The notes beneath the pieces are model-generated. The model was not told where the DNA came from and did no database searches. It worked only from the letters and a program-made list of their open reading frames with translations. A program made the position numbers and the translations under genes. Shown here in pieces: positions 22,685 through 39,326 of a stretch of 64,000 nucleotides of DNA. Where the stretch lies: positions 11,036,001-11,100,000 of the forward strand of contig NC_079883.1 in NCBI RefSeq assembly GCF_029227915.1, given 5' to 3'. Within the stretch, counting starts at the first letter, position 1. Every line of letters begins with the position of its first letter. The stretch is from Hydractinia symbiolongicarpus (taxonomy: Eukaryota > Cnidaria > Hydrozoa > Anthoathecata > Hydractiniidae).

Positions 22685-23263
22685 TTTTAATGTTTTCTTA
22701 CAACAATCCAACGATAAACGATGCTTGTTATCACAGTAGAAGTATACTAAACATTACCGTGTAAATGAGATATAATTTAAGACGGTGCGAAGTATGCGGA
22801 CGTAAAAGTACCACTCCCGGGAATTGATTTGGCGCGAAAACAGAAATGTGTGTTTCTGTACATCGTATAATGTCCGTTTTGGGTGCCGCGACTATGCGAA
22901 AGCATGTTAATTTTTATTTGTAGTACGACGCAATAGTCTGCAAGAGAAGCTGCTGGAGTTTGAGGTCTTCAACATTACATCTAGTCTGTTAATTTGGGCT
23001 TCTTCCGCGCTCGTGTTAGGATTTTCATAAAGCGTTCTTTGGTTTGCGTTGCGTATGTCGGCCTACATCATCGACACGGCCTGTTTCCGGCTATTAGGAG
23101 CAATTCATATATTGGGCACTGCGTTTCGACTTTTTTATTAGACCACAGTAAAAAAATTCACTCACAGAAGTCCCTTTCTTTCATGGCTACAAACACGAAG
23201 AATTCTGTCGTAAGTAAAACGAATGCGCAAGCCAAAATGACGATGGGGCGAAGTCATAAGCAT

Positions 23264-23336
23264 GGCCCTGTGGCCCAATGGATAAGGCATCTGACTACGA
23301 ATCAGGGGATTCCAGGTTCGACTCCTGGCAGGGTCG
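23264..23336 (+). tRNA. tRNA-Arg(ACG), copy 4
   Basis: Identical to copy 1. Confidence 0.93.
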
Positions 23337-23658
23337 CACTGTCGCATTTCGGCTGCATGGTCTACTGTGTAACGCGCGCGCACGTTCTGGCGTAATGCGT
23401 TGATAAACGGAATGTACGCAGACATATTGGAAAGTAATATCACGCACTTAGTATCGTCGCCTTTGTTAGCATTCATGTAAGTTACCATCCACTCGCTACA
23501 GTCGCTCTCCATCCTACGGCTAAATCAACAGCCGTGATTTTTACTATGTCGCCGTCCATCCGTACGCGGTGACAGTTGTAAGCTTTACAGTAACGTGACA
23601 TGCTCCACAAGCAGTTACGGTGTGTGGACGATGCCTATCATGGCAACGCTTGTTCTTT

Positions 23659-23845
23659 ATCGCTTCTCGGCCTAATGGCTAAGATCAAGTGTAGTATCTG
23701 TTCTTATCAGTTTAATATCTGGTAGGCCATTCTCTGAATGGTCAGTATATTAATCTGATTTTTGGCCTTGGGTCATGGAGGTGGATTCATTCACGCCGTG
23801 ACCACGGGTTGCCTTGGTGTTGCACTATTACCGATGGCGGCCCAC
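23659..23845 (+). ncRNA. U2 snRNA, copy 5
   Basis: Identical to copy 1 by eye. Confidence 0.95.
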
Positions 23846-24035
23846 ATAAGCAATAAAAGAATAATAGCAGTCCTCTTTCCGACGGCACTCTGCATAGTCT
23901 ACGGCGGGAACAAAACGCGTACACTGGGGGAGAATACAGCCTATGCCCCGCGACACGGCAGTTTATAACACACTCAAGCCACAAGCATTAACAAACTTTG
24001 AAGGGTACCCTCATGCTACGGTGCAGTTCCAACTC

Positions 24036-24200
24036 ATACTTACCTGACGGGGAAGTAAAGACTGATCAATGAGGGTTTTCTTCCAGAGTGAGGCTCTTGC
24101 ATTGCACTACGCTTGGGCTGACCTCTGCGATTACTGCAAACGTCAGTAACTCGACCGTACAATTTCTGGTAGTGGGGGCCTGCGTCCGCGCTCGCCCCCT
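24036..24200 (+). ncRNA. U1 snRNA, copy 5
   Basis: Identical to copy 1 by eye. Confidence 0.95.
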
Positions 24201-24527
24201 CCTTAAGTCAAAATGAATGAGCTTAGAAAAGTTGCGCGGCCAAATGTCGGTGGTGACTTAAACGCTAAGGTAAAACCTCGCTTGGCTGTTACGAAACGTG
24301 ATTGCGATATAAGTCCTCGGAAGGCGGCGGAATTTTATTTTATTTGCCATTCCGTCAGGGTTATTGGATGATCGGCAATAGATCGAGTTTGTATGCATTT
24401 GAAAGCTCTTTTTTCTCGTACTATCACCTGAAAATGTCGTAGGAAAATGTCATAGGAAACACTTTCAACAACCGCCACGTTCCTTAATTGTTATAACAAG
24501 AAATATATCACAGCAAATGAAAATGAA

Positions 24528-24647
24528 AAGCCTACGACACCGGGAGTTCCCAGGCGGTCCCCCATCCAAGTACTATCCCGGCCCGACGATGCTTAACTTC
24601 CGTGATCAGACGAGAACGGGTGTGTTCATCGTGGTATGGCCGTAGAC
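24528..24647 (-). rRNA. 5S rRNA, copy 5
   Basis: Identical to copy 1 by eye. Confidence 0.96.
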
Positions 24648-24844
24648 ATTAGTAGGTGCAAATACGTGCAATTTATTTTGACGTTGTGATCAAATTTTTT
24701 TATTTAATTTCTTTGAGTTACTTAGGACAAGGCGTATGCATGGATTATCTATTAGACTTTAAGGTTATAGTTTTGTGAAAAAAACAATGTTTTTTTAAAG
24801 ATGTGTGGCTATAAAAATAGCCGTTGTTTTCTGAGTGTAGCGGT

Positions 24845-25225
24845 TTACTTCTTCTGTCCTTTGTCGTTCTTCTTTGGGAGTAAGACAGCTTGAATGTTTG
24901 GCAAAACACCACCAGCTGCAATGGTTACACCGCTCAAAAGTTTGTTTAATTCTTCATCATTACGAACAGCCAATTGTAAATGTCTTGGAATAATCCTAGC
25001 TTTTTTGTTGTCTCTTGCTGCGTTACCAGCCAACTCCAATATCTCAGCAGATAAATATTCCAAGACGGCTGCTAAGTAAACTGGTGCTCCAGATCCAATT
25101 CGGTTAGCATAGTGCCCTCTACGAAGGAATCTATGCACTCTACCGACTGGAAATTGAAGTCCAGCTCTTGAGGATCTTGTCTTGGCTTTAGCCTTAGCTT
25201 TTCCACCTTTTCCACGTCCAGACAT
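24845..25225 (-). CDS. Histone H2A, copy 5
   Basis: Identical protein; stem-loop at 24807-24822. Confidence 0.98.
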   Translation of the reverse strand: MSGRGKGGKAKAKAKTRSSRAGLQFPVGRVHRFLRRGHYANRIGSGAPVYLAAVLEYLSAEILELAGNAARDNKKARIIPRHLQLAVRNDEELNKLLSGVTIAAGGVLPNIQAVLLPKKNDKGQKK

Positions 25226-25509
25226 AACTGCGATTTGATTTGTAAGTTAATACAAAAACGTACGAATATTTAACGTAAGTGTTAACGAAATAAACTTTAC
25301 TCGTTTTTTCATCATAAAAATAGGATCGAAATCATGTTTTTTTAACCAATCATAATTAAGTATTAAACAAAAGATTTTTTTTTTAACCAATTAAATTGCG
25401 TATCGGCGTTTTCGGATCGAATTCGATCCGATTTTTTTACTTATAAACAAAAAGTTTTGACTTGCAGTTTAATGCTTATTTACAAGTTAAGTAGCAAAAA
25501 TTTTTAACC

Positions 25510-25914
25510 ATGTCTGACGCAGCAGCTAAAGGAGGAAAACAGGCACCTAAAGTAGCCAAGAAAGGTGAAAAAAGAGCCGGCAAAAAAGGAGGAAAGATTG
25601 GTGGAACTGGTGAAAAGAAACGCAAGAGAAAGAGAAAGGAAAGTTATGCTATTTACATCTACAATGTTTTGAAACAAGTTCACCCAGATGTCGGAGTTTC
25701 AAGCAAAGCTATGAGCATCATGAACTCATTTGTCAACGACATCTTTGAGCGCATTGCTTCCGAAGCTTCGCGTTTGGCTCTTCAAAACAAAAAGTCGACC
25801 ATCTCTTCTCGTGAAATTCAAACCGCAGTACGTCTTCTCTTGCCTGGAGAACTTGCAAAACACGCAGTCAGTGAAGGAACAAAAGCCGTCACAAAATACA
25901 CAAGCAGCAAGTAA
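25510..25914 (+). CDS. Histone H2B, copy 5
   Basis: Identical protein; stem-loop at 25938-25953. Confidence 0.98.
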   Translation: MSDAAAKGGKQAPKVAKKGEKRAGKKGGKIGGTGEKKRKRKRKESYAIYIYNVLKQVHPDVGVSSKAMSIMNSFVNDIFERIASEASRLALQNKKSTISSREIQTAVRLLLPGELAKHAVSEGTKAVTKYTSSK

Positions 25915-26374
25915 ACCAACGTCTACCAAACACAAACGGTCTTTTTTAAGACCACACATCTTTAAAAAAACATTTACTTGGCGTCACTACAAGTTAACCG
26001 AAGTTAATAAAACTTCTAAATAATGTGCTTAAGAACACTAGCCTACATTTAAAATACTTCCCCATGTGTGTGTGGATTAGCTTCACTTTTCATACGTATT
26101 ATTAGCTGTACTTGCAGAAAAGACAAGTACATTGATCCATGTTATTGCTTACATTTAACTTAACCCAGCTTTTCACGGAAACACTCCCAGGCAAATTAAC
26201 CCTACAAAGTATTTCTAAATTTTTTTTGTGTCATATATGACATAGTATCGTATAGCAATAAATGTAACTGTGACAAGACTTTACACATTGTGTAATTTGG
26301 AAGCGTGCACAAAGTAATGTTTTAAAAGATTTGTGGCTATAAAAATAGCCGTTTTTGTTGAGCAATGACAACGC

Positions 26375-26731
<357 letters not shown>

Positions 26732-27209
26732 TTAACAGAATTCAGACAGCTTTAAAAAGAGGCCATAAAATTACCTACTGCTCGTGGAAACACCCTAATT
26801 AACCAATAGAGTTGCGTCATTACAAAATGTTCCGAACATTTTGTACATTTTTTTAAGTAAAACTGTAGTTTTTTTAAAAATTCGTGGTCTTAATGTTTCA
26901 GTAAGGCAATAAATTTGGCATCGTTGGAATTCGCCAAACCTTCTGCTACTTACTAAAAAAAAAAAAAGTCAAAAGCTTTTGTGTATCAGAAGATACAGCC
27001 GTTTTCCCGTAGCCAAAAAACACAGATTTTATAAAAATGTTAAAGTAATGAGCGTAATGTCATTATGCAGCCAATCAGAAATTACTTTCTTAGCACCAAT
27101 CAAATGGTTTGTTTTGAACCTTAGCTGTCAATCAATATGAGAAATAAAACTTTGGCGCGATAGTGCATTTTAGACCGTCTTGTGTATCCGTACTACATCG
27201 ACTTCTTAA

Positions 27210-27623
<414 letters not shown>

Positions 27624-27984
27624 GCATCTTACCAAACAAAAAACGGCTATTTTTATAGCCACACATCCATAAAAAATATTACGGCTAGCTTTTTATATCA
27701 AACTTTGTCCTGCTTTCTGTTTAAATTTTATGCTACATAAAAATTTTATGCTACATAAAGTTTGACAATGTTAAAAATATGAAGGGCAAGAAAAGTAAAA
27801 GCAAGAAAATAAGAAATTTAAAAACGAAAATACTTAAACTTAGGGAATCTAATCTTAAATTTACTCTTTTTTAACTGTTTAAGTGACTTAAACAAGTTTA
27901 ACTTTGTACCAAGATAATGTTTTTTTGTAAATGTGTGGCTATAAAAATAGCCGTTTGTTAATGTAATAGCCAGATACACACAAA

Positions 27985-28536
27985 TTATTTTTTTGCGGTC
28001 TTCTTTGCTGCCTTTTTGGGAGTCTTTTTGACCTTCTTTGCTGCAGGTTTTTTAGCAACAGGCTTCTTTGTGGGTTTCTTAGCTGCTGGTTTCTTAGCCG
28101 AGGCTTTCTTTGTGGCAGGCTTCTTTGCTGCTTTCTTTGGCGTGCTCTTCTTTGCTGGCTTCTTTTTTGGTGTACTTTTCTTTGCAGTAGGCTTCTTTGC
28201 CGTTGGCTTTTTTGCTGCGGCCTTTTTCTTAGGTTTTTCTTTTTTTACCTGACCTAGCTTGAATGATCCAGAAGCACCAGTGCCTTTAGTTTGAATCAAA
28301 TCGCCTGATGTTACTCCTCGTTTAAGAGCCATTTTCAGATGATGATCTGAGTTTTCAGCAACTTTGTAATTTGCATGAATATATTTTGTAATAGCTTGGC
28401 GAGATGAACCACCGCGTTCCTTTAGGGTAGCGATAGCAGCCTTGATCATGTCCACATATTTAGGGTGATCAGCTGTCTTCTTTGCAGCAGGTTTCTTCTT
28501 GGGTGCGATTTTCTTTGGAGAAGCTGCTTCACTCAT
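27985..28536 (-). CDS. Linker histone H1, copy 5
   Basis: Identical protein; stem-loop at 27937-27952. Confidence 0.97.
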   Translation of the reverse strand: MSEAASPKKIAPKKKPAAKKTADHPKYVDMIKAAIATLKERGGSSRQAITKYIHANYKVAENSDHHLKMALKRGVTSGDLIQTKGTGASGSFKLGQVKKEKPKKKAAAKKPTAKKPTAKKSTPKKKPAKKSTPKKAAKKPATKKASAKKPAAKKPTKKPVAKKPAAKKVKKTPKKAAKKTAKK

Positions 28537-29115
28537 TTTTAATGTTTTCTTACAACAATCCAACGATAAACGATGCTTGTTATCACAGTAGAAGTATACT
28601 AAACATTACCGTGTAAATGAGATATAATTTAAGACGGTGCGAAGTATGCGGACGTAAAAGTACCACTCCCGGGAATTGATTTGGCGCGAAAACAGAAATG
28701 TGTGTTTCTGTACATCGTATAATGTCCGTTTTGGGTGCCGCGACTATGCGAAAGCATGTTAATTTTTATTTGTAGTACGACGCAATAGTCTGCAAGAGAA
28801 GCTGCTGGAGTTTGAGGTCTTCAGCATTACATCTAGTCTGTTAATTTGGGCTTCTTCCGCGCTCGTGTTAGGATTTTCATAAAGCGTTCTTTGGTTTGCG
28901 TTGCGTATGTCGGCCTACATCATCGACACGGCCTGTTTCCGGCTATTAGGAGCAATTCATATATTGGGCACTGCGTTTCGACTTTTTTATTAGACCACAG
29001 TAAAAAAATTCACTCACAGAAGTCCCTTTCTTTCATGGCTACAAACACGAAGAATTCTGTCGTAAGTAAAACGAATGCGCAAGCCAAAATGACGATGGGG
29101 CGAAGTCATAAGCAT

Positions 29116-29188
29116 GGCCCTGTGGCCCAATGGATAAGGCATCTGACTACGAATCAGGGGATTCCAGGTTCGACTCCTGGCAGGGTCG
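29116..29188 (+). tRNA. tRNA-Arg(ACG), copy 5
   Basis: Identical to copy 1. Confidence 0.93.
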
Positions 29189-29510
29189 CACTGTCGCATT
29201 TCGGCTGCATGGTCTACTGTGTAACGCGCGCGCACGTTCTGGCGTAATGCGTTGATAAACGGAATGTACGCAGACATATTGGAAAGTAATATCACGCACT
29301 TAGTATCGTCGCCTTTGTTAGCATTCATGTAAGTTACCATCCACTCGCTACAGTCGCTCTCCATCCTACGGCTAAATCAACAGCCGTGATTTTTACTATG
29401 TCGCCGTCCATCCGTACGCGTTGACAGTTGTAAGCTTTACAGTAACGTGACATGCTCCACAAGCAGTTACGGTGTGTGGACGATGCCTATCATGGCAACG
29501 CTTGTTCTTT

Positions 29511-29697
29511 ATCGCTTCTCGGCCTAATGGCTAAGATCAAGTGTAGTATCTGTTCTTATCAGTTTAATATCTGGTAGGCCATTCTCTGAATGGTCAGTAT
29601 ATTAATCTGATTTTTGGCCTTGGGTCATGGAGGTGGATTCATTCACGCCGTGACCACGGGTTGCCTTGGTGTTGCACTATTACCGATGGCGGCCCAC
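29511..29697 (+). ncRNA. U2 snRNA, copy 6
   Basis: RNA identical to copy 1; a G-to-T change at 29421 lies 90 bp upstream, outside the candidate PSE. Confidence 0.95.
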
Positions 29698-29887
29698 ATA
29701 AGCAATAAAAGAATAATAGCAGTCCTCTTTCCGACGGCACTCTGCATAGTCTACGGCGGGAACAAAACGCGTACACTGGGGGAGAATACAGCCTATGCCC
29801 CGCGACACGGCAGTTTATAACACACTCAAGCCACAAGCATTAACAAACTTTGAAGGGTACCCTCATGCTACGGTGCAGTTCCAACTC

Positions 29888-30052
29888 ATACTTACCTGAC
29901 GGGGAAGTAAAGACTGATCAATGAGGGTTTTCTTCCAGAGTGAGGCTCTTGCATTGCACTACGCTTGGGCTGACCTCTGCGATTACTGCAAACGTCAGTA
30001 ACTCGACCGTACAATTTCTGGTAGTGGGGGCCTGCGTCCGCGCTCGCCCCCT
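29888..30052 (+). ncRNA. U1 snRNA, copy 6
   Basis: Identical to copy 1 by eye. Confidence 0.95.
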
Positions 30053-30379
30053 CCTTAAGTCAAAATGAATGAGCTTAGAAAAGTTGCGCGGCCAAATGTC
30101 GGTGGTGACTTAAACGCTAAGGTAAAACCTCGCTTGGCTGTTACGAAACGTGATTGCGATATAAGTCCTCGGAAGGCGGCGGAATTTTATTTTATTTGCC
30201 ATTCCGTCAGGGTTATTGGATGATCGGCAATAGATCGAGTTTGTATGCATTTGAAAGCTCTTTTTTCTCGTACTATCACCTGAAAATGTCGTAGGAAAAT
30301 GTCATAGGAAACACTTTCAACAACCGCCACGTTCCTTAATTGTTATAACAAGAAATATATCACAGCAAATGAAAATGAA

Positions 30380-30499
30380 AAGCCTACGACACCGGGAGTT
30401 CCCAGGCGGTCCCCCATCCAAGTACTATCCCGGCCCGACGATGCTTAACTTCCGTGATCAGACGAGAACGGGTGTGTTCATCGTGGTATGGCCGTAGAC
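30380..30499 (-). rRNA. 5S rRNA, copy 6
   Basis: Identical to copy 1 by eye. Confidence 0.96.
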
Positions 30500-30696
30500 A
30501 TTAGTAGGTGCAAATACGTGCAATTTATTTTGACGTTGTGATCAAATTTTTTTATTTAATTTCTTTGAGTTACTTAGGACAAGGCGTATGCATGGATTAT
30601 CTATTAGACTTTAAGGTTATAGTTTTGTGAAAAAAACAATGTTTTTTTAAAGATGTGTGGCTATAAAAATAGCCGTTGTTTTCTGAGTGTAGTGGT

Positions 30697-31077
30697 TTAC
30701 TTCTTCTGTCCTTTGTCGTTCTTCTTTGGGAGTAAGACAGCTTGAATGTTTGGCAAAACACCACCAGCTGCAATGGTTACACCGCTCAAAAGTTTGTTTA
30801 ATTCTTCATCATTACGAACAGCCAATTGTAAATGTCTTGGAATAATCCTAGCTTTTTTGTTGTCTCTTGCTGCGTTACCAGCCAACTCCAATATCTCAGC
30901 AGATAAATATTCCAAGACGGCTGCTAAGTAAACTGGTGCTCCAGATCCAATTCGGTTAGCATAGTGCCCTCTACGAAGGAATCTATGCACTCTACCGACT
31001 GGAAATTGAAGTCCAGCTCTTGAGGATCTTGTCTTGGCTTTAGCCTTAGCTTTTCCACCTTTTCCACGTCCAGACAT
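30697..31077 (-). CDS. Histone H2A, copy 6
   Basis: Identical protein; C-to-T at 30693 lies 4 bp past the stop. Stem-loop at 30659-30674 is intact. Confidence 0.98.
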   Translation of the reverse strand: MSGRGKGGKAKAKAKTRSSRAGLQFPVGRVHRFLRRGHYANRIGSGAPVYLAAVLEYLSAEILELAGNAARDNKKARIIPRHLQLAVRNDEELNKLLSGVTIAAGGVLPNIQAVLLPKKNDKGQKK

Positions 31078-31361
31078 AACTGCGATTTGATTTGTAAGTT
31101 AATACAAAAACGTACGAATATTTAACGTAAGTGTTAACGAAATAAACTTTACTCGTTTTTTCATCATAAAAATAGGATCGAAATCATGTTTTTTTAACCA
31201 ATCATAATTAAGTATTAAACAAAAGATTTTTTTTTTAACCAATTAAATTGCGTATCGGCGTTTTCGGATCGAATTCGATCCGATTTTTTTACTTATAAAC
31301 AAAAAGTTTTGACTTGCAGTTTAATGCTTATTTACAAGTTAAGTAGCAAAAATTTTTAACC

Positions 31362-31766
31362 ATGTCTGACGCAGCAGCTAAAGGAGGAAAACAGGCACCT
31401 AAAGTAGCCAAGAAAGGTGAAAAAAGAGCCGGCAAAAAAGGAGGAAAGATTGGTGGAACTGGTGAAAAGAAACGCAAGAGAAAGAGAAAGGAAAGTTATG
31501 CTATTTACATCTACAATGTTTTGAAACAAGTTCACCCAGATGTCGGAGTTTCAAGCAAAGCTATGAGCATCATGAACTCATTTGTCAACGACATCTTTGA
31601 GCGCATTGCTTCCGAAGCTTCGCGTTTGGCTCTTCAAAACAAAAAGTCGACCATCTCTTCTCGTGAAATTCAAACCGCAGTACGTCTTCTCTTGCCTGGA
31701 GAACTTGCAAAACACGCAGTCAGTGAAGGAACAAAAGCCGTCACAAAATACACAAGCAGCAAGTAA
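31362..31766 (+). CDS. Histone H2B, copy 6
   Basis: Identical protein; stem-loop at 31790-31805. Confidence 0.98.
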   Translation: MSDAAAKGGKQAPKVAKKGEKRAGKKGGKIGGTGEKKRKRKRKESYAIYIYNVLKQVHPDVGVSSKAMSIMNSFVNDIFERIASEASRLALQNKKSTISSREIQTAVRLLLPGELAKHAVSEGTKAVTKYTSSK

Positions 31767-32226
31767 ACCAACGTCTACCAAACACAAACGGTCTTTTTTA
31801 AGACCACACATCTTTAAAAAAACATTTACTTGGCGTCACTACAAGTTAACCGAAGTTAATAAAACTTCTAAATAATGTGCTTAAGAACACTAGCCTACAT
31901 TTAAAATACTTCCCCATGTGTGTGTGGATTAGCTTCACTTTTCATACGTATTATTAGCTGTACTTGCAGAAAAGACAAGTACATTGATCCATGTTATTGC
32001 TTACATTTAACTTAACCCAGCTTTTCACGGAAACACTCCCAGGCAAATTAACCCTACAAAGTATTTCTAAATTTTTTTTGTGTCATATATGACATAGTAT
32101 CGTATAGCAATAAATGTAACTGTGACAAGACTTTACACATTGTGTAATTTGGAAGCGTGCACAAAGTAATGTTTTAAAAGATTTGTGGCTATAAAAATAG
32201 CCGTTTTTGTTGAGCAATGACAACGC

Positions 32227-32583
<357 letters not shown>

Positions 32584-33061
32584 TTAACAGAATTCAGACA
32601 GCTTTAAAAAGAGGCCATAAAATTACCTACTGCTCGTGGAAACACCCTAATTAACCAATAGAGTTGCGTCATTACAAAATGTTCCGAACATTTTGTACAT
32701 TTTTTTAAGTAAAACTGTAGTTTTTTTAAAAATTCGTGGTCTTAATGTTTCAGTAAGGCAATAAATTTGGCATCGTTGGAATTCGCCAAACCTTCTGCTA
32801 CTTACTAAAAAAAAAAAAAGTCAAAAGCTTTTGTGTATCAGAAGATACAGCCGTTTTCCCGTAGCCAAAAAACACAGATTTTATAAAAATGTTAAAGTAA
32901 TGAGCGTAATGTCATTATGCAGCCAATCAGAAATTACTTTCTTAGCACCAATCAAATGGTTTGTTTTGAACCTTAGCTGTCAATCAATATGAGAAATAAA
33001 ACTTTGGCGCGATAGTGCATTTTAGACCGTCTTGTGTATCCGTACTACATCGACTTCTTAA

Positions 33062-33475
<414 letters not shown>

Positions 33476-33836
33476 GCATCTTACCAAACAAAAAACGGCT
33501 ATTTTTATAGCCACACATCCATAAAAAATATTACGGCTAGCTTTTTATATCAAACTTTGTCCTGCTTTCTGTTTAAATTTTATGCTACATAAAAATTTTA
33601 TGCTACATAAAGTTTGACAATGTTAAAAATATGAAGGGCAAGAAAAGTAAAAGCAAGAAAATAAGAAATTTAAAAACGAAAATACTTAAACTTAGGGAAT
33701 CTAATCTTAAATTTACTCTTTTTTAACTGTTTAAGTGACTTAAACAAGTTTAACTTTGTACCAAGATAATGTTTTTTTGTAAATGTGTGGCTATAAAAAT
33801 AGCCGTTTGTTAATGTAATAGCCAGATACACACAAA

Positions 33837-34388
33837 TTATTTTTTTGCGGTCTTCTTTGCTGCCTTTTTGGGAGTCTTTTTGACCTTCTTTGCTGCAGGT
33901 TTTTTAGCAACAGGCTTCTTTGTGGGTTTCTTAGCTGCTGGTTTCTTAGCCGAGGCTTTCTTTGTGGCAGGCTTCTTTGCTGCTTTCTTTGGCGTGCTCT
34001 TCTTTGCTGGCTTCTTTTTTGGTGTACTTTTCTTTGCAGTAGGCTTCTTTGCCGTTGGCTTTTTTGCTGCGGCCTTTTTCTTAGGTTTTTCTTTTTTTAC
34101 CTGACCTAGCTTGAATGATCCAGAAGCACCAGTGCCTTTAGTTTGAATCAAATCGCCTGATGTTACTCCTCGTTTAAGAGCCATTTTCAGATGATGATCT
34201 GAGTTTTCAGCAACTTTGTAATTTGCATGAATATATTTTGTAATAGCTTGGCGAGATGAACCACCGCGTTCCTTTAGGGTAGCGATAGCAGCCTTGATCA
34301 TGTCCACATATTTAGGGTGATCAGCTGTCTTCTTTGCAGCAGGTTTCTTCTTGGGTGCGATTTTCTTTGGAGAAGCTGCTTCACTCAT
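33837..34388 (-). CDS. Linker histone H1, copy 6
   Basis: Identical protein; stem-loop at 33789-33804. An A-to-G change at 34564 lies just upstream of the H1-box inverted repeat. Confidence 0.97.
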   Translation of the reverse strand: MSEAASPKKIAPKKKPAAKKTADHPKYVDMIKAAIATLKERGGSSRQAITKYIHANYKVAENSDHHLKMALKRGVTSGDLIQTKGTGASGSFKLGQVKKEKPKKKAAAKKPTAKKPTAKKSTPKKKPAKKSTPKKAAKKPATKKASAKKPAAKKPTKKPVAKKPAAKKVKKTPKKAAKKTAKK

Positions 34389-34967
34389 TTTTAATGTTTT
34401 CTTACAACAATCCAACGATAAACGATGCTTGTTATCACAGTAGAAGTATACTAAACATTACCGTGTAAATGAGATATAATTTAAGACGGTGCGAAGTATG
34501 CGGACGTAAAAGTACCACTCCCGGGAATTGATTTGGCGCGAAAACAGAAATGTGTGTTTCTGTGCATCGTATAATGTCCGTTTTGGGTGCCGCGACTATG
34601 CGAAAGCATGTTAATTTTTATTTGTAGTACGACGCAATAGTCTGCAAGAGAAGCTGCTGGAGTTTGAGGTCTTCAGCATTACATCTAGTCTGTTAATTTG
34701 GGCTTCTTCCGCGCTCGTGTTAGGATTTTCATAAAGCGTTCTTTGGTTTGCGTTGCGTATGTCGGCCTACATCATCGACACGGCCTGTTTCCGGCTATTA
34801 GGAGCAATTCATATATTGGGCACTGCGTTTCGACTTTTTTATTAGACCACAGTAAAAAAATTCACTCACAGAAGTCCCTTTCTTTCATGGCTACAAACAC
34901 GAAGAATTCTGTCGTAAGTAAAACGAATGCGCAAGCCAAAATGACGATGGGGCGAAGTCATAAGCAT

Positions 34968-35040
34968 GGCCCTGTGGCCCAATGGATAAGGCATCTGACT
35001 ACGAATCAGGGGATTCCAGGTTCGACTCCTGGCAGGGTCG
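34968..35040 (+). tRNA. tRNA-Arg(ACG), copy 6
   Basis: Identical to copy 1. Confidence 0.93.
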
Positions 35041-35362
35041 CACTGTCGCATTTCGGCTGCATGGTCTACTGTGTAACGCGCGCGCACGTTCTGGCGTAAT
35101 GCGTTGATAAACGGAATGTACGCAGACATATTGGAAAGTAATATCACGCACTTAGTATCGTCGCCTTTGTTAGCATTCATGTAAGTTACCATCCACTCGC
35201 TACAGTCGCTCTCCATCCTACGGCTAAATCAACAGCCGTGATTTTTACTATGTCGCCGTCCATCCGTACGCGGTGACAGTTGTAAGCTTTACAGTAACGT
35301 GACATGCTCCACAAGCAGTTACGGTGTGTGGACGATGCCTATCATGGCAACGCTTGTTCTTT

Positions 35363-35549
35363 ATCGCTTCTCGGCCTAATGGCTAAGATCAAGTGTAGTA
35401 TCTGTTCTTATCAGTTTAATATCTGGTAGGCCATTCTCTGAATGGTCAGTATATTAATCTGATTTTTGGCCTTGGGTCATGGAGGTGGATTCATTCACGC
35501 CGTGACCACGGGTTGCCTTGGTGTTGCACTATTACCGATGGCGGCCCAC
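35363..35549 (+). ncRNA. U2 snRNA, copy 7
   Basis: Identical to copy 1 by eye. Confidence 0.95.
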
Positions 35550-35739
35550 ATAAGCAATAAAAGAATAATAGCAGTCCTCTTTCCGACGGCACTCTGCATA
35601 GTCTACGGCGGGAACAAAACGCGTACACTGGGGGAGAATACAGCCTATGCCCCGCGACACGGCAGTTTATAACACACTCAAGCCACAAGCATTAACAAAC
35701 TTTGAAGGGTACCCTCATGCTACGGTGCAGTTCCAACTC

Positions 35740-35904
35740 ATACTTACCTGACGGGGAAGTAAAGACTGATCAATGAGGGTTTTCTTCCAGAGTGAGGCTC
35801 TTGCATTGCACTACGCTTGGGCTGACCTCTGCGATTACTGCAAACGTCAGTAACTCGACCGTACAATTTCTGGTAGTGGGGGCCTGCGTCCGCGCTCGCC
35901 CCCT
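35740..35904 (+). ncRNA. U1 snRNA, copy 7
   Basis: Identical to copy 1 by eye. Confidence 0.95.
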
Positions 35905-36231
35905 CCTTAAGTCAAAATGAATGAGCTTAGAAAAGTTGCGCGGCCAAATGTCGGTGGTGACTTAAACGCTAAGGTAAAACCTCGCTTGGCTGTTACGAAA
36001 CGTGATTGCGATATAAGTCCTCGGAAGGCGGCGGAATTTTATTTTATTTGCCATTCCGTCAGGGTTATTGGATGATCGGCAATAGATCGAGTTTGTATGC
36101 ATTTGAAAGCTCTTTTTTCTCGTACTATCACCTGAAAATGTCGTAGGAAAATGTCATAGGAAACACTTTCAACAACCGCCACGTTCCTTAATTGTTATAA
36201 CAAGAAATATATCACAGCAAATGAAAATGAA

Positions 36232-36351
36232 AAGCCTACGACACCGGGAGTTCCCAGGCGGTCCCCCATCCAAGTACTATCCCGGCCCGACGATGCTTAA
36301 CTTCCGTGATCAGACGAGAACGGGTGTGTTCATCGTGGTATGGCCGTAGAC
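36232..36351 (-). rRNA. 5S rRNA, copy 7
   Basis: Identical to copy 1 by eye. Confidence 0.96.
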
Positions 36352-36548
36352 ATTAGTAGGTGCAAATACGTGCAATTTATTTTGACGTTGTGATCAAATT
36401 TTTTTATTTAATTTCTTTGAGTTACTTAGGACAAGGCGTATGCATGGATTATCTATTAGACTTTAAGGTTATAGTTTTGTGAAAAAAACAATGTTTTTTT
36501 AAAGATGTGTGGCTATAAAAATAGCCGTTGTTTTCTGAGTGTAGCGGT

Positions 36549-36950
<402 letters not shown>

Positions 36951-37213
36951 TTAATACAAAAACGTACGAATATTTAACGTAAGTGTTAACGAAATAAACT
37001 TTACTCGTTTTTTCATCATAAAAATAGGATCGAAATCATGTTTTTTTAACCAATCATAATTAAGTATTAAACAAAAGATTTTTTTTTTAACCAATTAAAT
37101 TGCGTATCGGCGTTTTCGGATCGAATTCGATCCGATTTTTTTACTTATAAACAAAAAGTTTTGACTTGCAGTTTAATGCTTATTTACAAGTTAAGTAGCA
37201 AAAATTTTTAACC

Positions 37214-37618
37214 ATGTCTGACGCAGCAGCTAAAGGAGGAAAACAGGCACCTAAAGTAGCCAAGAAAGGTGAAAAAAGAGCCGGCAAAAAAGGAGGAAAG
37301 ATTGGTGGAACTGGTGAAAAGAAACGCAAGAGAAAGAGAAAGGAAAGTTATGCTATTTACATCTACAATGTTTTGAAACAAGTTCACCCAGATGTCGGAG
37401 TTTCAAGCAAAGCTATGAGCATCATGAACTCATTTGTCAACGACATCTTTGAGCGCATTGCTTCCGAAGCTTCGCGTTTGGCTCTTCAAAACAAAAAGTC
37501 GACCATCTCTTCTCGTGAAATTCAAACCGCAGTACGTCTTCTCTTGCCTGGAGAACTTGCAAAACACGCAGTCAGTGAAGGAACAAAAGCCGTCACAAAA
37601 TACACAAGCAGCAAGTAA
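37214..37618 (+). CDS. Histone H2B, copy 7
   Basis: Identical protein; stem-loop at 37642-37657. Confidence 0.98.
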   Translation: MSDAAAKGGKQAPKVAKKGEKRAGKKGGKIGGTGEKKRKRKRKESYAIYIYNVLKQVHPDVGVSSKAMSIMNSFVNDIFERIASEASRLALQNKKSTISSREIQTAVRLLLPGELAKHAVSEGTKAVTKYTSSK

Positions 37619-38078
37619 ACCAACGTCTACCAAACACAAACGGTCTTTTTTAAGACCACACATCTTTAAAAAAACATTTACTTGGCGTCACTACAAGTTA
37701 ACCGAAGTTAATAAAACTTCTAAATAATGTGCTTAAGAACACTAGCCTACATTTAAAATACTTCCCCATGTGTGTGTGGATTAGCTTCACTTTTCATACG
37801 TATTATTAGCTGTACTTGCAGAAAAGACAAGTACATTGATCCATGTTATTGCTTACATTTAACTTAACCCAGCTTTTCACGGAAACACTCCCAGGCAAAT
37901 TAACCCTACAAAGTATTTCTAAATTTTTTTTGTGTCATATATGACATAGTATCGTATAGCAATAAATGTAACTGTGACAAGACTTTACACATTGTGTAAT
38001 TTGGAAGCGTGCACAAAGTAATGTTTTAAAAGATTTGTGGCTATAAAAATAGCCGTTTTTGTTGAGCAATGACAACGC

Positions 38079-38434
<356 letters not shown>

Positions 38435-38912
38435 TTAACAGAATTCAGACAGCTTTAAAAAGAGGCCATAAAATTACCTACTGCTCGTGGAAACACCCTA
38501 ATTAACCAATAGAGTTGCGTCATTACAAAATGTTCCGAACATTTTGTACATTTTTTTAAGTAAAACTGTAGTTTTTTTAAAAATTCGTGGTCTTAATGTT
38601 TCAGTAAGGCAATAAATTTGGCATCGTTGGAATTCGCCAAACCTTCTGCTACTTACTAAAAAAAAAAAAAGTCAAAAGCTTTTGTGTATCAGAAGATACA
38701 GCCGTTTTCCCGTAGCCAAAAAACACAGATTTTATAAAAATGTTAAAGTAATGAGCGTAATGTCATTATGCAGCCAATCAGAAATTACTTTCTTAGCACC
38801 AATCAAATGGTTTGTTTTGAACCTTAGCTGTCAATCAATATGAGAAATAAAACTTTGGCGCGATAGTGCATTTTAGACCGTCTTGTGTATCCGTACTACA
38901 TCGACTTCTTAA

Positions 38913-39326
<414 letters not shown>
